Source of the DNA: Demequina pelophila
GTDB lineage: Bacteria; Actinomycetota; Actinomycetes; Actinomycetales; Demequinaceae
Reading direction: 5' to 3'
Assembly: GCF_000971175.1 (NCBI RefSeq)
Contig: NZ_BBLY01000008.1
Location: forward strand, 1 to 64,000
DNA length: 64,000 bases
The notes under the pieces are model-generated. The model worked only from the letters and a program-made list of their open reading frames with translations, was not told where the DNA came from and made no database searches. Made by a program: the position numbers and the translations under genes. This document shows positions 1 through 8,254 of the stretch, in pieces. Positions within the stretch are counted from its first letter, which is position 1. Each line of letters begins with the position of its first letter.

Positions 1-2
1 CC

Positions 3-59
3 CCGATGGAGGCGCCCGCGAGTCGCGACGAGCGCGGCGACCCCGGAACCGTGACCTGA
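3..59 (+). CDS. possible C-terminal tail of an upstream gene (partial)
   Basis: The frame entering the window edge reads ...EAPASRDERGDPGTVT and ends at TGA 57-59. Codon use resembles real genes here (GC-ending third positions), but only 18 codons are visible and no family can be recognised. It could equally be chance reading-through of GC-rich spacer. Bases 60-127 hold nothing I recognise. Confidence 0.25.
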   Translation, partial: PMEAPASRDERGDPGTVT

Positions 60-127
60 GAACACGTCACGTCGCGGATCGGTTGGGCCAGACCTCCGAT
101 CGCTCCGGCCGAGGGCACGCCGGACGC

Positions 128-775
128 TCAGCGCCGGTTCAGGACGTCGATCCCGAAGAAGTGGCTCTCGAACTCGACGCTCAGCGGCGGACCCGGCTCC
201 GGCGGCCACTCCTCGGTCACCGTGTACTCCTCGGCCAGCCGCACGACCCACCTGTCGCCGTCGCCGGTGACCACCGATCCCCGCACCTCGGTGGCGACAT
301 CGATGACCACCTCGGACGGGAAGTCCGTTTCATCGATGGTGGCGCGGGTCTTGAGGATCCCCGTGCCCGTCGCGACGGGCGGCGGTGCGTCGCCCGCCTC
401 GAGCGCCGGGCAGTAGACGGTGAACGCCCACGCGAAGAAGTCGAGGCCTCCGCCGTCGTAGAGGCTGATGGTGGTGCTGACGTTGCGCTCGAAGATGTCG
501 ATGACGGCCCCGTCCTTGATCCGCCCGAGAACCTGGGTGGTGTCCGGCTCGCCGCCGACGCAGAAGCCGTCCAGCTCGCCGTTGACCACGCCCAGCAGGT
601 CCTCCTCCAGTCCGGAGACGCCGTCGCTGCGCGTGGAGTTGTCGAAGAGCCAGCCGACGAGCCCCTCGTACCGTTCGACCTCGGTCCGCGCCGAGCCTGG
701 CGCGGCCACGGCCACCGTGAGCCCCGCGGCCGCGAGCGCGGCCAGCGCCGCCCGGTGTGGCAGGTGTCGAGACAT
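128..775 (-). CDS. secreted protein of unknown function
   Basis: Protein of 215 residues. The longer frame to 979 exists, but the start at 775 is preceded by a strong gggagagg ribosome site, and the protein then begins with a classical Sec signal peptide: MSRHLPHR basic region, an Ala/Leu-rich hydrophobic stretch to about residue 26, and a likely AxA-type cleavage near APGSA-RT. There is no lipobox cysteine, so it is probably exported and released. The mature part is acidic with two spaced cysteines (in DGFCVGGE and VYCPALEAG) that could form a disulfide. I do not recognise a family. It is transcribed away from the divergent transporter gene at 1030. Confidence 0.7.
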   Translation of the reverse strand: MSRHLPHRAALAALAAAGLTVAVAAPGSARTEVERYEGLVGWLFDNSTRSDGVSGLEEDLLGVVNGELDGFCVGGEPDTTQVLGRIKDGAVIDIFERNVSTTISLYDGGGLDFFAWAFTVYCPALEAGDAPPPVATGTGILKTRATIDETDFPSEVVIDVATEVRGSVVTGDGDRWVVRLAEEYTVTEEWPPEPGPPLSVEFESHFFGIDVLNRR

Positions 776-922
776 GATCCTCTCCCCCGGTCCCGGCCCA
801 CCGGCGGGTGCCGCCTCCGATGGCGACGCCCGCGAATCGCGGACAGCGCGGTCGAACAGCAGGACCTGCTCCTCGCAACACGCGACCGCGATCCACGGCT
901 GGGTCCCCATGGTCGCCCACCG

Positions 923-960
923 CTGACGCCGGGCGGGTGGCCTGACGCCGGGCGGGTGGC
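923..960. repeat. 19-bp perfect tandem duplication
   Basis: Two head-to-tail identical copies of CTGACGCCGGGCGGGTGGC at 923-941 and 942-960, in the spacer between the divergent secreted-protein gene and the transporter gene. It is one of several short tandem duplications in intergenic DNA of this window. Confidence 0.9.
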
Positions 961-1029
961 CGTGTGGGGTCCGTCTCACCTGCGCCGTTTCGGTCCGGGC
1001 GCGCGTCCCGGCGTTGCTAGCGTCGGGGC

Positions 1030-2439
1030 GTGATTGCGCTGAAGCGAGCCGCCGCCGTGTCCTGGCGCCCGCTCATCGTCGCGCTCGTGCCCCTCGCCGT
1101 GCTGCTCGCCCCCGCGTTCGGCGGGCTCGACGAGGTCCAGCACCGCCTGCTCGCGATCTTCGTGTTCGCGGTCCTCGCCTGGGTGCTCGAGCCCATCCCC
1201 ATCTTCGCCACGTCGATCGTGGTGATCTTCGCCCAGCTGCTGCTCATCTCCGACCGGGTCCCGCCGCCGCTCGCGCTCCCCGACGACGCGACCGTGCTCG
1301 CGTACGAGGACATCATCGCGGGCTTCGCGGACCCCATCATCATCCTGTTCCTGGGCGGATTCTTCCTCGCCGCCGCGGCCACCAAGTACCGGCTCGATCT
1401 CAACCTGGCGCGCGTGATCCTGGCGCCGTTCGGCACGCGCACGCCGCTCGTGGTGTTGGCGCTGATGCTCATCACGGCGCTGTTCTCGATGTTCATGTCC
1501 AACACCGCGACCGCCGCGATGATGCTCGCGGTCGCCGCGCCCGTCATCGCCGCCATGCCCGCGGGGGACCCGGCCCGGCGGGCGGTGGTGCTCGCCATCC
1601 CCATCGGCGCGAACATCGGCGGCATCGGCACCCCGATCGGCACCCCGCCCAACGCGGTCGCGTTCACCTACGTGGGGCCGGGCAACTCGCTGGGGATCGA
1701 TCCGATCGGCTTCGGCCAGTGGATGCTCGTCGCCGTGCCGTTCGTGATCGTGATGCTCGCCGTCGCGTGGGCGGTGCTGGGGCTCCTGTACCGCTCCGAG
1801 ACCACCGAGGTGCGGCTGAGCATCGCCTCGACCTGGGCGCGGTCGCCGCGCGCCATCGTCGTCTACGCGACGTTCGCCCTCACCGTGCTGCTGTGGGTCA
1901 CCGGCGGCTGGCACGGCGTCCCCGCGACCGTGGTCGCCATGCTGCCCATCGCGGCCTTCCTGGTCACCGGCGTGATGACCGCGCCCGACCTGCGCTCCCT
2001 CAACTGGGAGGTGCTGTGGCTCGTCGCCGGCGGCATCGCGCTGGGCAACGCGATGTTCGCCACCGGGCTGAGCAGCTGGATGGTCGACCAGGTGCCGTTC
2101 GAGGACATGAGCGGCTGGGCGATCGTCGCCGCCGTGGGCCTCATCGGGCTCGTCATGAGCACCTTCATCTCCAACACGGCCACCGCCGCCCTGCTGCTGC
2201 CCATCGTGGCCGCGCTGGGAGCCTCGGCCCCCGCCCTGGGCGACCCGCTGCCGGCCCTGCTCATGACCACCGTGGCCTGCTCGCTCGCGATGGCGCTGCC
2301 GGTGAGCACGCCGCCCAACTCGATCGCCTACGCGATGGGCGTGGCCGAGACGCGCGACATGGTGCACGTGGGCGTGCCGGTGGGGCTGCTCGGACTGCTC
2401 GCCGCGGGCGCGCTGCTCACGGTCTTCGCGCTCGCGTAG
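1030..2439 (+). CDS. DASS/SLC13-family anion:cation symporter
   Basis: Inner-membrane transporter of 469 residues, the usual length for the divalent anion:sodium symporter family, which takes up dicarboxylates, sulfate or similar anions. There are about 11-12 hydrophobic segments and an internal duplication. The two hairpin-type substrate/sodium signatures are visible as SNTATAAMM (about residue 157) with PIGTPPNAVAF (about 205), and SNTATAALL (about 380) with PVSTPPNSIAYAMG (about 425). The SNT and TPPN motifs are the known sodium and carboxylate ligands. The start is GTG; TAGCGT at 1018-1023 lies exactly six bases before it, so the mRNA is probably leaderless. The substrate cannot be deduced from sequence alone. 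A strong hairpin at 2471-2506 follows the stop. Confidence 0.88.
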   Translation: MIALKRAAAVSWRPLIVALVPLAVLLAPAFGGLDEVQHRLLAIFVFAVLAWVLEPIPIFATSIVVIFAQLLLISDRVPPPLALPDDATVLAYEDIIAGFADPIIILFLGGFFLAAAATKYRLDLNLARVILAPFGTRTPLVVLALMLITALFSMFMSNTATAAMMLAVAAPVIAAMPAGDPARRAVVLAIPIGANIGGIGTPIGTPPNAVAFTYVGPGNSLGIDPIGFGQWMLVAVPFVIVMLAVAWAVLGLLYRSETTEVRLSIASTWARSPRAIVVYATFALTVLLWVTGGWHGVPATVVAMLPIAAFLVTGVMTAPDLRSLNWEVLWLVAGGIALGNAMFATGLSSWMVDQVPFEDMSGWAIVAAVGLIGLVMSTFISNTATAALLLPIVAALGASAPALGDPLPALLMTTVACSLAMALPVSTPPNSIAYAMGVAETRDMVHVGVPVGLLGLLAAGALLTVFALA

Positions 2440-2470
2440 CCGGGGCCCGCGGCACGCGCCCCGGACATGA

Positions 2471-2506
2471 CGAAGGGGCCGGATCCTGATGGATCCGGCC
2501 CCTTCG
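2471..2506. terminator. 16-bp perfect hairpin, probable bidirectional terminator
   Basis: Arms CGAAGGGGCCGGATCC (2471-2486) and its exact complement (2491-2506) enclose a TGAT loop. It sits between the end of the transporter gene (+) and the 3' end of tRNA-Pro (-). There is no long T tract on either side, as is common for high-GC actinobacterial terminators. Confidence 0.75.
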
Positions 2507-2518
2507 GCCTTCAAAACG

Positions 2519-2592
2519 TCGGGGTGACAGGATTTGAACCTGCGGCCTCCTCGTCCCGAACGAGGCGCGCTACCAAGCTGCGCCACACCCCG
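2519..2592 (-). tRNA. tRNA-Pro, anticodon CGG
   Basis: The 74-nt cloverleaf can be drawn fully. The acceptor stem is CGGGGTG with CACCCCG and discriminator A at 2519. The D arm contains AGCTTGGTAG, the anticodon stem CCTCG/CGAGG encloses loop TTCGGGA (anticodon CGG, reading CCG), and the T arm contains GGTTCAAATCC. CCA is not encoded. It is a stand-alone tRNA gene on the minus strand; a T-rich run on the plus strand (ttttt) lies just 5' of the gene. Confidence 0.96.
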
Positions 2593-2713
2593 TTTTTGAG
2601 CCCGGTCAGAATACCGGACGTGGTCCCACAAAAGCGAATCGAGGTCCCGGATGGGCCGGTTCCCGTGGACGATGCGCGGGAGACGAGGCGCACACGCCCC
2701 GGGAGGGTGCGCC

Positions 2714-3619
2714 TCAGGCCCGGGGCACCAGGGTGAGGACGGTGGCCTCGGGACGGCAGGCGAGGCGGATGGGCGTGTAGGGCGAGGTGCCCAGCCCGGC
2801 CGACACGTGCACGAACGCGCCCGAGCCGCCCGAGTCCGGCCGCACGCCGGGCCAGCCGTGGAGCCCGGACGCCCGCGCCGTGTCGAGGTCGCAGTTGGTG
2901 ACGAGGGCACCGTAGAACGGCACGCACACCTGCCCGCCGTGCGTGTGCCCCGCCAGGATGAGGTCCGCGCCGTCGGCGCTCATCTGGTCCAGGATGCGCG
3001 TGTAGGGCGCGTGGGCGACGCCCAGGCGCGCCGTGACGCCCTCGCCGCGCGCGGCGGGTGCGGGCATCGCGTCGAGGCCGATGTGCGGATCGTCGACGCC
3101 CACGAGCTCGAACCGCGCCCCCGCGGCCTCGAGCTCGCCGCGGGCGTTGTTGAGATCCACCCAGCCGAAGCCGCGCAGCCCCGCCCGCAGGTCCTCGACC
3201 GGCAGCGCCGCCTGCGACTCCTTGAGCGTGGTGGGGCGGACCAGATAGGTGAGCGGGTTCTTGGGCCGCGGGCCGTGGTAGTCGTTCGACCCGAACACGA
3301 ACGCGCCGGGCAGCGAGCCGAGCGGCTCGAGCGCCTCGAGCGCGGTGGGCACCGCCTCGAGGTGCGCGAGGTTGTCACCGGTGGTGATGACGGCGTCGAG
3401 CGGCTCGGACGCGAGATCGCGCACCCACGCCACCTTGTCGCGCTGCGAGGGCGTGAGGTGCAGGTCCGACAGGTGCAGGATCCGCACCGGGCGCGAGCCC
3501 GCGGGCAGCACCGGCACCTCGACGCGCCGGAGCACGTAGGAGCGCGCCTCGACGAGGCTCCAGGCGAGCGCGCCGCCCGCGACGAGGGCCGCGGACGCGA
3601 CCCACCTGGAACCGCGCAT
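2714..3619 (-). CDS. calcineurin-like metallophosphoesterase, YkuE type
   Basis: Protein of 301 residues with one N-terminal membrane anchor (about residues 7-24) and an extracytoplasmic phosphoesterase fold. The binuclear metal motifs are all present: LHLSDLHL (about 47-54), TTGDN (about 80), GSNDYHG (about 110; the usual GNHD/GNND asparagine site) and AGHTHGGQ (about 223). Family members hydrolyse phosphoesters, and the YkuE/LpxH-like branch is often envelope-linked. Its ATG shares one base with the TGA of the penicillin-binding protein gene upstream (TGATG), so the two are co-transcribed and translationally coupled. The substrate is unknown. Confidence 0.88.
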   Translation of the reverse strand: MRGSRWVASAALVAGGALAWSLVEARSYVLRRVEVPVLPAGSRPVRILHLSDLHLTPSQRDKVAWVRDLASEPLDAVITTGDNLAHLEAVPTALEALEPLGSLPGAFVFGSNDYHGPRPKNPLTYLVRPTTLKESQAALPVEDLRAGLRGFGWVDLNNARGELEAAGARFELVGVDDPHIGLDAMPAPAARGEGVTARLGVAHAPYTRILDQMSADGADLILAGHTHGGQVCVPFYGALVTNCDLDTARASGLHGWPGVRPDSGGSGAFVHVSAGLGTSPYTPIRLACRPEATVLTLVPRA

Positions 3620-6219
3620 CAGTCGTCGCCGCCGTTGTTGCCGCGGCCACCGCCGTTGTTGCCGCGGCCACCGCCGTTGTCGTTGTTCTGCGACGCGTCG
3701 TCATTGGACGACGAGTCGCCGCCGCCGTCATTGGACGACGAGTCGTTGCCGCCGTCGTCGTTCGACGAGTCGTCCGACCCGTCGTCGCTGGGCGACTCCT
3801 CGGGCTCCGGCTCGGGCTCCGGGGGCGGCGGCGTGTGCGTCGCCGTCACGTACCCGACGGTGCTGCCGGGCAGGGCGCGCCAGTTGGCGGAGGGCGTCTG
3901 CCCCACGATGGTGCCCTCGGCGTAGGAGAGCGTGTAGCGCTCGCCGCCGCCCGCCGCGAGCTTGAAGCCCTCGGCCGCGAGGACCCGGCGCGCCTGGGAC
4001 TCGCTGAGGCCGATGATGCTGGGCACCGGTCGCGGCTCGCCCTGGAGCACCTTGGTCGTGGGGTCGTCGAAGGTGAGCATCTCCGCGCCCTCGAGCGCCC
4101 GGTTCATGTAGTTCTGCCACGTGGGGCCGGCGAGCGACGAGCCGTACAGGTACCTGAAGTACTGGCCGCCCAGGGTGATGTTCTGACCCGGCTCGTTCTT
4201 GTTGGGGTTGCCGATCCACACCGTGGTGACCAGCTGCGGCGTGTAGCCCATGAACCACGTGTGGGTGTTCTCCTGCGCGGTGCCGGTCTTGCCGGCGGCC
4301 TGGCGGCCGCCGTCGAGGTTGAGCGCCTTGCCTGTTCCGGCCTTCATGACCTCGCGCATGCCGTAGACGACGCCATCGGCGACCTCCTTCTCGATCACGC
4401 GCTCGCACCGGTCCGGCGGCACATCGAGGGAGTTGCCCTCGGCGTCGACGACGGAGAGGATCGCGCGCGGATCGCAGCGGACACCGCCGTTCGCGAACAC
4501 CTGGGCCACCTGCGCCATGGTGAGCGGGGAGGCCTCGTTGACGCCCAGCGCCATCGACGGCACGGCCTGGATCTCCGCGCCGTCGGCGCGGCGGAAGCCC
4601 AGGTCCTCGGCCGTCTGCTTGATGTCGCACAGGTCCAGCTGGTTGGCCATCTCCGCGTAGGCGGTGTTGACGGAGTTCGCGGTCGCGTGCAGCACGGTCT
4701 GGAAGTTCGCGTTGTAGCCCTCGACGTTACCGGGGCCCCACTCGGGCTGGCCGGTGAACGGGTGGTCGTTGCCCGGGTCCAGGCACTCGGTCGCCGTCCA
4801 GGTCGACATGTCGAAGTCCTTCTGGCGACCGTCGATGGTCTCCTGCAGGGAGCGGCCGTCGCGCAGCCACGCGGTGAGCACCACGGGCTTGAAGGTCGAG
4901 CCGGGCGAGAAGCCTCGCGAGCCGCCCTCGTCGACGCTCACCGAGTAGTTGATCGCCGTCGAGTCGTTCGAGTCCGCGGCGGGGTCGAACTCCTTCGACT
5001 GCGCCATGGCGAGCACCTCGCCGTTGTCGGGGTCGAGCGACACGAGCGCCGCCGCCCACCCGGAGGGGTCGTCCGCCGGCAGGGAGGCCTGGAGCTCCTC
5101 GTTCGCGATCTTCTGCTTGTCGAGGTCGAGCGTGGTGACGATGTCGAGGCCGCCCTGCAGCAGCAGGTCCGAGCCGGACAGCTCGAGGTCGTCCTGGTTG
5201 AACACGTCGTCGGTACGGATGATGCGCGTGACGTAGTCGCAGAAGAACGGGGCGTGCTCGGACGCGACGCAGGAGACCTTGGGACGGTTGACGTCCATGG
5301 TGTCCTCGAGCGGCGTCGAGATGTACTCGTCGAACTCGGCGCGCGTGATGTCGCCCTGCTCGTACATGGTGAGCAGCACGGTGTTGCGGCGCTGCGTCGC
5401 GTTCTCGGGGAAGCGCAGCGGGTTCCACTTGGACGGGTTCTGGGTGATGCCCGCGACCGTCGCCGCCTCGATCGCGTTGAGGTCCTTGGCGGGCTTGTCG
5501 AAGTAGTACTGGGACGCGGCCTCGACACCGTAGGTGTTGGGACCGAACTGCGCGATGTTGAGGTACTGCTGGAGGATCTGCTCCTTGCCGCAGTCCACCG
5601 CGGGGTTGTCCTCCGAGCACTCGACGCCGTACTGGTTGTCCAGGTTCTCCTCGAGCGCGAGCGCCAGGCGCCACTCGCGGATCTTGCGGGCGAGCGAGAC
5701 CTCCGTGGCCTCGGCGATCGCGTCCTCGTCCTCCGAGGCGATGGCCTGCTGGAGGATCGTGTTCTTCACCAGCTGCTGCGTCAGCGTCGACGCACCGGGA
5801 GAGCTGTCGGAGGTGAGGTTGACGTACACGGCGCGCATGAGGCCCTCGCCGTCCACGCCGTGGTGCTCGAAGAAGCGCTTGTCCTCGATCGCGACGACGG
5901 CCTTGACCAGCCAGGGGGAGATCTCCTCGAGGGGCACCACCACGCGGTTCTGCTCGTAGAACGTCGCGAGGAGGTAGTTGCCCGTGCGGTCGTAGATGTT
6001 CGACTGCTGCGGCAGGCGCACGTCGCTCAGCTCCTGGGGGAGCTCCTCGAAGAGCTCCGAGGAGCCCTTCGCCGCCTGGCCCGCGACCGTGACGGCGGGC
6101 AGGGCGAGGCCGGCGAGCAGGAAGCCACCCATGATGGCGAGTCCGACGAACAGCGCCACTGCCGTGACGAACTGGACGAACGTCACCTTGGTACGGGGAC
6201 GTCGCTGGGATCGAGCCAT
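3619..6219 (-). CDS. ponA: class A penicillin-binding protein with PASTA domain and low-complexity tail
   Basis: Bifunctional peptidoglycan glycosyltransferase/transpeptidase of 866 residues. A short basic cytoplasmic end is followed by one membrane segment (about 15-40). The GT51 domain carries the catalytic glutamate in EDKRFFEHHG (about 112) and GASTLTQQLVKN (about 148). The transpeptidase has SPGSTFKP (SxxK, about 435), a TANSVNTAY SxN motif (about 510) and KTGTAQ (about 640). A single PASTA domain (about 740-810) starts at PVPSIIGLSESQARRVL. The last 50 or so residues are an Asp/Ser/Asn/Gly repeat tail, unusual and length-variable. TAAGGT at 6226-6231 is six bases before the ATG, so the transcript is likely leaderless. 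The downstream phosphoesterase overlaps by one base. Confidence 0.95.
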   Translation of the reverse strand: MARSQRRPRTKVTFVQFVTAVALFVGLAIMGGFLLAGLALPAVTVAGQAAKGSSELFEELPQELSDVRLPQQSNIYDRTGNYLLATFYEQNRVVVPLEEISPWLVKAVVAIEDKRFFEHHGVDGEGLMRAVYVNLTSDSSPGASTLTQQLVKNTILQQAIASEDEDAIAEATEVSLARKIREWRLALALEENLDNQYGVECSEDNPAVDCGKEQILQQYLNIAQFGPNTYGVEAASQYYFDKPAKDLNAIEAATVAGITQNPSKWNPLRFPENATQRRNTVLLTMYEQGDITRAEFDEYISTPLEDTMDVNRPKVSCVASEHAPFFCDYVTRIIRTDDVFNQDDLELSGSDLLLQGGLDIVTTLDLDKQKIANEELQASLPADDPSGWAAALVSLDPDNGEVLAMAQSKEFDPAADSNDSTAINYSVSVDEGGSRGFSPGSTFKPVVLTAWLRDGRSLQETIDGRQKDFDMSTWTATECLDPGNDHPFTGQPEWGPGNVEGYNANFQTVLHATANSVNTAYAEMANQLDLCDIKQTAEDLGFRRADGAEIQAVPSMALGVNEASPLTMAQVAQVFANGGVRCDPRAILSVVDAEGNSLDVPPDRCERVIEKEVADGVVYGMREVMKAGTGKALNLDGGRQAAGKTGTAQENTHTWFMGYTPQLVTTVWIGNPNKNEPGQNITLGGQYFRYLYGSSLAGPTWQNYMNRALEGAEMLTFDDPTTKVLQGEPRPVPSIIGLSESQARRVLAAEGFKLAAGGGERYTLSYAEGTIVGQTPSANWRALPGSTVGYVTATHTPPPPEPEPEPEESPSDDGSDDSSNDDGGNDSSSNDGGGDSSSNDDASQNNDNGGGRGNNGGGRGNNGGDD
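3629..3680. repeat. 21-bp tandem repeat coding the C-terminal Gly/Asn tail of the PBP
   Basis: CCGCCGTTGTTGCCGCGGCCA occurs at 3629-3649 and 3650-3670, plus a partial third copy. Read on the minus strand it encodes GRGNNGG units. It is a slippage-prone tract at the extreme end of the class A PBP gene. Confidence 0.8.
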
Positions 6220-6298
6220 GAAACAACCTTACGCGGGGCCGTAGGGGACCCCGCCTCGTGAGGGGAGCCGAGCGGACGGGGGGAGATAGGCTCTCACC

Positions 6299-6463
6299 AT
6301 GACACGCACGTGGGAGTACGCGACCGTTCCGCTCATCGACCATGCTACCAAGCAGATCCTCGACCAATGGGGAGAGGACGGCTGGGAGCTGGTCCAGGTG
6401 CTCGCCATGGGCGAGGACCGCACCCGCCTGGTCGCGTACCTCAAGCGCCCCAAGGCCGCCTGA
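6299..6463 (+). CDS. DUF4177 small protein
   Basis: A 54-residue protein, MTRTWEYATVPL...LKRPKAA, with the DUF4177 core WEYATVPL and GEDGWELVQV (W-E-L after the DGW turn). DUF4177 proteins are small, soluble and of unknown role, and commonly lie beside RidA and Crp-family genes in actinobacteria, as here. TAGGCT at 6287-6292 lies six bases before ATG, giving a leaderless start. The stop overlaps the start of the RidA gene (TGATG), so the two are translated from one mRNA. Confidence 0.85.
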   Translation: MTRTWEYATVPLIDHATKQILDQWGEDGWELVQVLAMGEDRTRLVAYLKRPKAA

Positions 6464-6933
6464 TGACGGCCACGCAGAGACTCGCCGCCCTGGGCCTCGC
6501 GCTCCCCGAGGTCGCCACTCCGGTGGGCACCTACATGCCCGCCCGCCGCCACGGCGACCTGGTCTACACGTCCGGCCAACTCCCGCTCGTCGAGGGCGAT
6601 CTCCTCGCGGTGGGCCTCGTGGGCCAGCGCGCCGGCGACGTCACGCCGGAGCGCGCCACCGAATGCGCCCGCGTCTCCTGCCTCAACGCGCTCGCCGCGG
6701 TCGCCCAGGCGGCCGGCGGCCTCGACAACATCGAGTCGGTCGTCAAGATCACCGGCTTCGTGGCCTCCGCGCCCGGCTTCACCGCGCAGCCCGCGGTCCT
6801 CAACGGCGCGTCGAGCCTGCTCGTCGAGGTGTTCGGCGAGGCCGGCCGCCACGCACGCTCCGCCGTGGGCGTCGCGGCCCTGCCGCTCGGCGCCCCCGTC
6901 GAGGTCGAGATCACGGTCGCCCTGCGCTCCTAG
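6463..6933 (+). CDS. RidA/YjgF-family protein
   Basis: Protein of 156 residues. RidA proteins are trimeric enamine/imine deaminases that quench reactive 2-aminoacrylate from PLP enzymes; this longer YjgF branch may have another substrate. The family signature region is seen in GDLVYTSGQLP (about 28-38), ECARVSCLNALAAV (about 65), VVKITGFVASAPGF (about 90) and RSAVGVAALPLGAPVEVEI (about 130). The canonical catalytic Arg is represented by the R of ARSAVG. I chose the ATG overlapping the DUF4177 stop; the longer frame to 6310 runs over that gene. A palindromic terminator follows at 6957. Confidence 0.88.
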   Translation: MTATQRLAALGLALPEVATPVGTYMPARRHGDLVYTSGQLPLVEGDLLAVGLVGQRAGDVTPERATECARVSCLNALAAVAQAAGGLDNIESVVKITGFVASAPGFTAQPAVLNGASSLLVEVFGEAGRHARSAVGVAALPLGAPVEVEITVALRS

Positions 6934-6956
6934 CCCGACCGCGCTGCCCGTCCCAG

Positions 6957-6992
6957 GGGACGATGCACGGCCCCCGGCCGTCGCATCGTCCC
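6957..6992. terminator. hairpin built from an inverted GGACGATGC pair
   Basis: GGGACGATGC (6957-6966) pairs with GCATCGTCCC (6983-6992). Inside, ACGGCC pairs with GGCCGT around a CCC loop with one bulged C. It lies between convergent ridA (+) and the Crp-type gene (-), so it serves both. Using a dispersed 9-mer as a terminator stem resembles how uptake sequences are used in Neisseria and Haemophilus. Confidence 0.8.
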
Positions 6993-7044
6993 GGGGGACG
7001 TCGAGACGCCGTCCCCGACGAGGACGGCCCGGGAGGAGTGCGGC

Positions 7045-7737
7045 TCAGCGCGAGCGCGCGCGCAGGCGCTCGGGCTCGTAGACGTCGACGGCGCCGATGT
7101 GCACGTCGATCCAGCCGCGCGAGGCGAAGTCCGCGAGGGCCTTGTTGACGGTCTCGCGGGAGGCGCCCACCAGCTGGGCGAGCTCCTCCTGCGTGAGTCC
7201 GTGGCGCACGGTGACGTGGCCGCGCTCCATGCGCCCGAAGCGGTGGCCCAGGTCCAGGATCGCCTTGGCGACACGGCCGGGCACGTCCGAGAACACCAGG
7301 TCCGCCATCGTGTTGGACATGCGGCGGATGCGCTGCGCGAGCGCGCGCATCATGTGGCGCGACATCTCGAGGTGGTCGTCGAGCCACACGTCGAGCACGT
7401 CCTTGGGGAGTTCGTAGACCACGGAGTCCTCGACCGCGTGGGCGCGCGACAGGCGCGGGCCCGGGTCGAAGACGGACAGCTCGCCGAGCATGTCCCCCAC
7501 GCCCAGCAGGGACAGCAGGTTCTCGCGGCCGTCGCGCGCGGTGCGGGCCAGCTTGATCTTGCCCTTGACGATGACGTAGAGCGCGTAGCCCTCCTCGCCC
7601 TCGTTGAAGATGGTCTCCCCGCGGGCCAGCTCGCGGCGGCCCATCTGGTCGATGAGGGAGCGCGCCATCGCGGCGTCCATGCCGCCGAACAGGGGCGAAG
7701 AGCGCAGGAGCTGCTCCTCGCGAGCTGTCTCGGGCAT
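7045..7737 (-). CDS. Crp/Fnr-family transcription regulator (GlxR-like)
   Basis: Protein of 230 residues. An N-terminal cyclic-nucleotide-binding beta-barrel (about 12-120) includes ARGETIFNEGEEGYALYVIVKG and the phosphate-binding cassette GDMLGELSVFDPGPRLSRAHA, where the GELS...R pattern suits cAMP. A dimer helix (about 130-160) and a winged-helix HTH follow, with LTQEELAQLVGASRETVNKAL (about 183-203). Length and motif spacing fit actinobacterial GlxR/Crp, a global carbon and development regulator, although direct targets cannot be read here. A small conserved gene follows upstream on the same strand at 7750 with 12 bases between them. Confidence 0.92.
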   Translation of the reverse strand: MPETAREEQLLRSSPLFGGMDAAMARSLIDQMGRRELARGETIFNEGEEGYALYVIVKGKIKLARTARDGRENLLSLLGVGDMLGELSVFDPGPRLSRAHAVEDSVVYELPKDVLDVWLDDHLEMSRHMMRALAQRIRRMSNTMADLVFSDVPGRVAKAILDLGHRFGRMERGHVTVRHGLTQEELAQLVGASRETVNKALADFASRGWIDVHIGAVDVYEPERLRARSR

Positions 7738-7749
7738 GTTCAGCCGTCC

Positions 7750-8148
7750 TTACCTGTTGTGGCCCTCCTGGCGTCGAGCCGCCGCCAACAGGTGCACCAT
7801 CTGCGCCGTCACATTATCAAGCGAATCGGCGGTCCTGGTCTCGTAGGCCGCCAGCCGCGTGTCGAGTTCGTCCAGATCGTCGAGGGTGGAGGGCCCCCAG
7901 CCCCGCTCCTCGGGCCACACCGCCTCCTCCAGCTCGGCGGTCGTGGGCGCCCCCGCGGCGAGCGCCTCCCAGGAGATCTCGAGCCCTCCCCCGCCCCCGG
8001 CCTCGGGACGTGCCAGGTGGGCGGTCACCAGGTCGCGCCGGGCGCGCACCAGCCGTCGCCACCACCGCACCCGGGCGAGCGCGCGACGGAGGTCGCGGCG
8101 GCGCAGGCGCAGCTCCCCCACCGCCGTCCCGTCGACCATCGCGAGCAC
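7750..8148 (-). CDS. conserved hypothetical protein upstream of the Crp gene
   Basis: Protein of 132 residues starting with GTG at 8148, four bases after a GGAGGTG ribosome site; an ATG three codons later is the alternative. The N-terminal half is strongly basic and amphipathic (LRLRRRDLRRALARVRWWRR), a Gly/Glu-rich middle follows, then an acidic helical end (TLDDLDELDTRLAAYE). There is no signal peptide or membrane segment. It is probably co-transcribed with the Crp-type regulator. I do not recognise a family, and the basic helix might bind nucleic acid. Confidence 0.6.
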   Translation of the reverse strand: MLAMVDGTAVGELRLRRRDLRRALARVRWWRRLVRARRDLVTAHLARPEAGGGGGLEISWEALAAGAPTTAELEEAVWPEERGWGPSTLDDLDELDTRLAAYETRTADSLDNVTAQMVHLLAAARRQEGHNR

Positions 8149-8254
8149 GTCACCTCCGTGTGAACGCCGCCTCGACCCGGCACCTGCGCCGGGTTCCCCG
8201 TTACCGTGTATCGGAACGCCGGGGGCGCGGCTTGAGCGCCGCTAGGGTGGCCGC

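Noticed and set aside
976..2910. 644-residue minus-strand open frame across the transporter and tRNA-Pro
   Set aside because: Runs through a tRNA gene and a terminator; composition typical of shadow frames.
3835..6261. 808-residue open frame opposite the penicillin-binding protein
   Set aside because: Antisense shadow; no recognisable domain, and the PBP is unambiguous.
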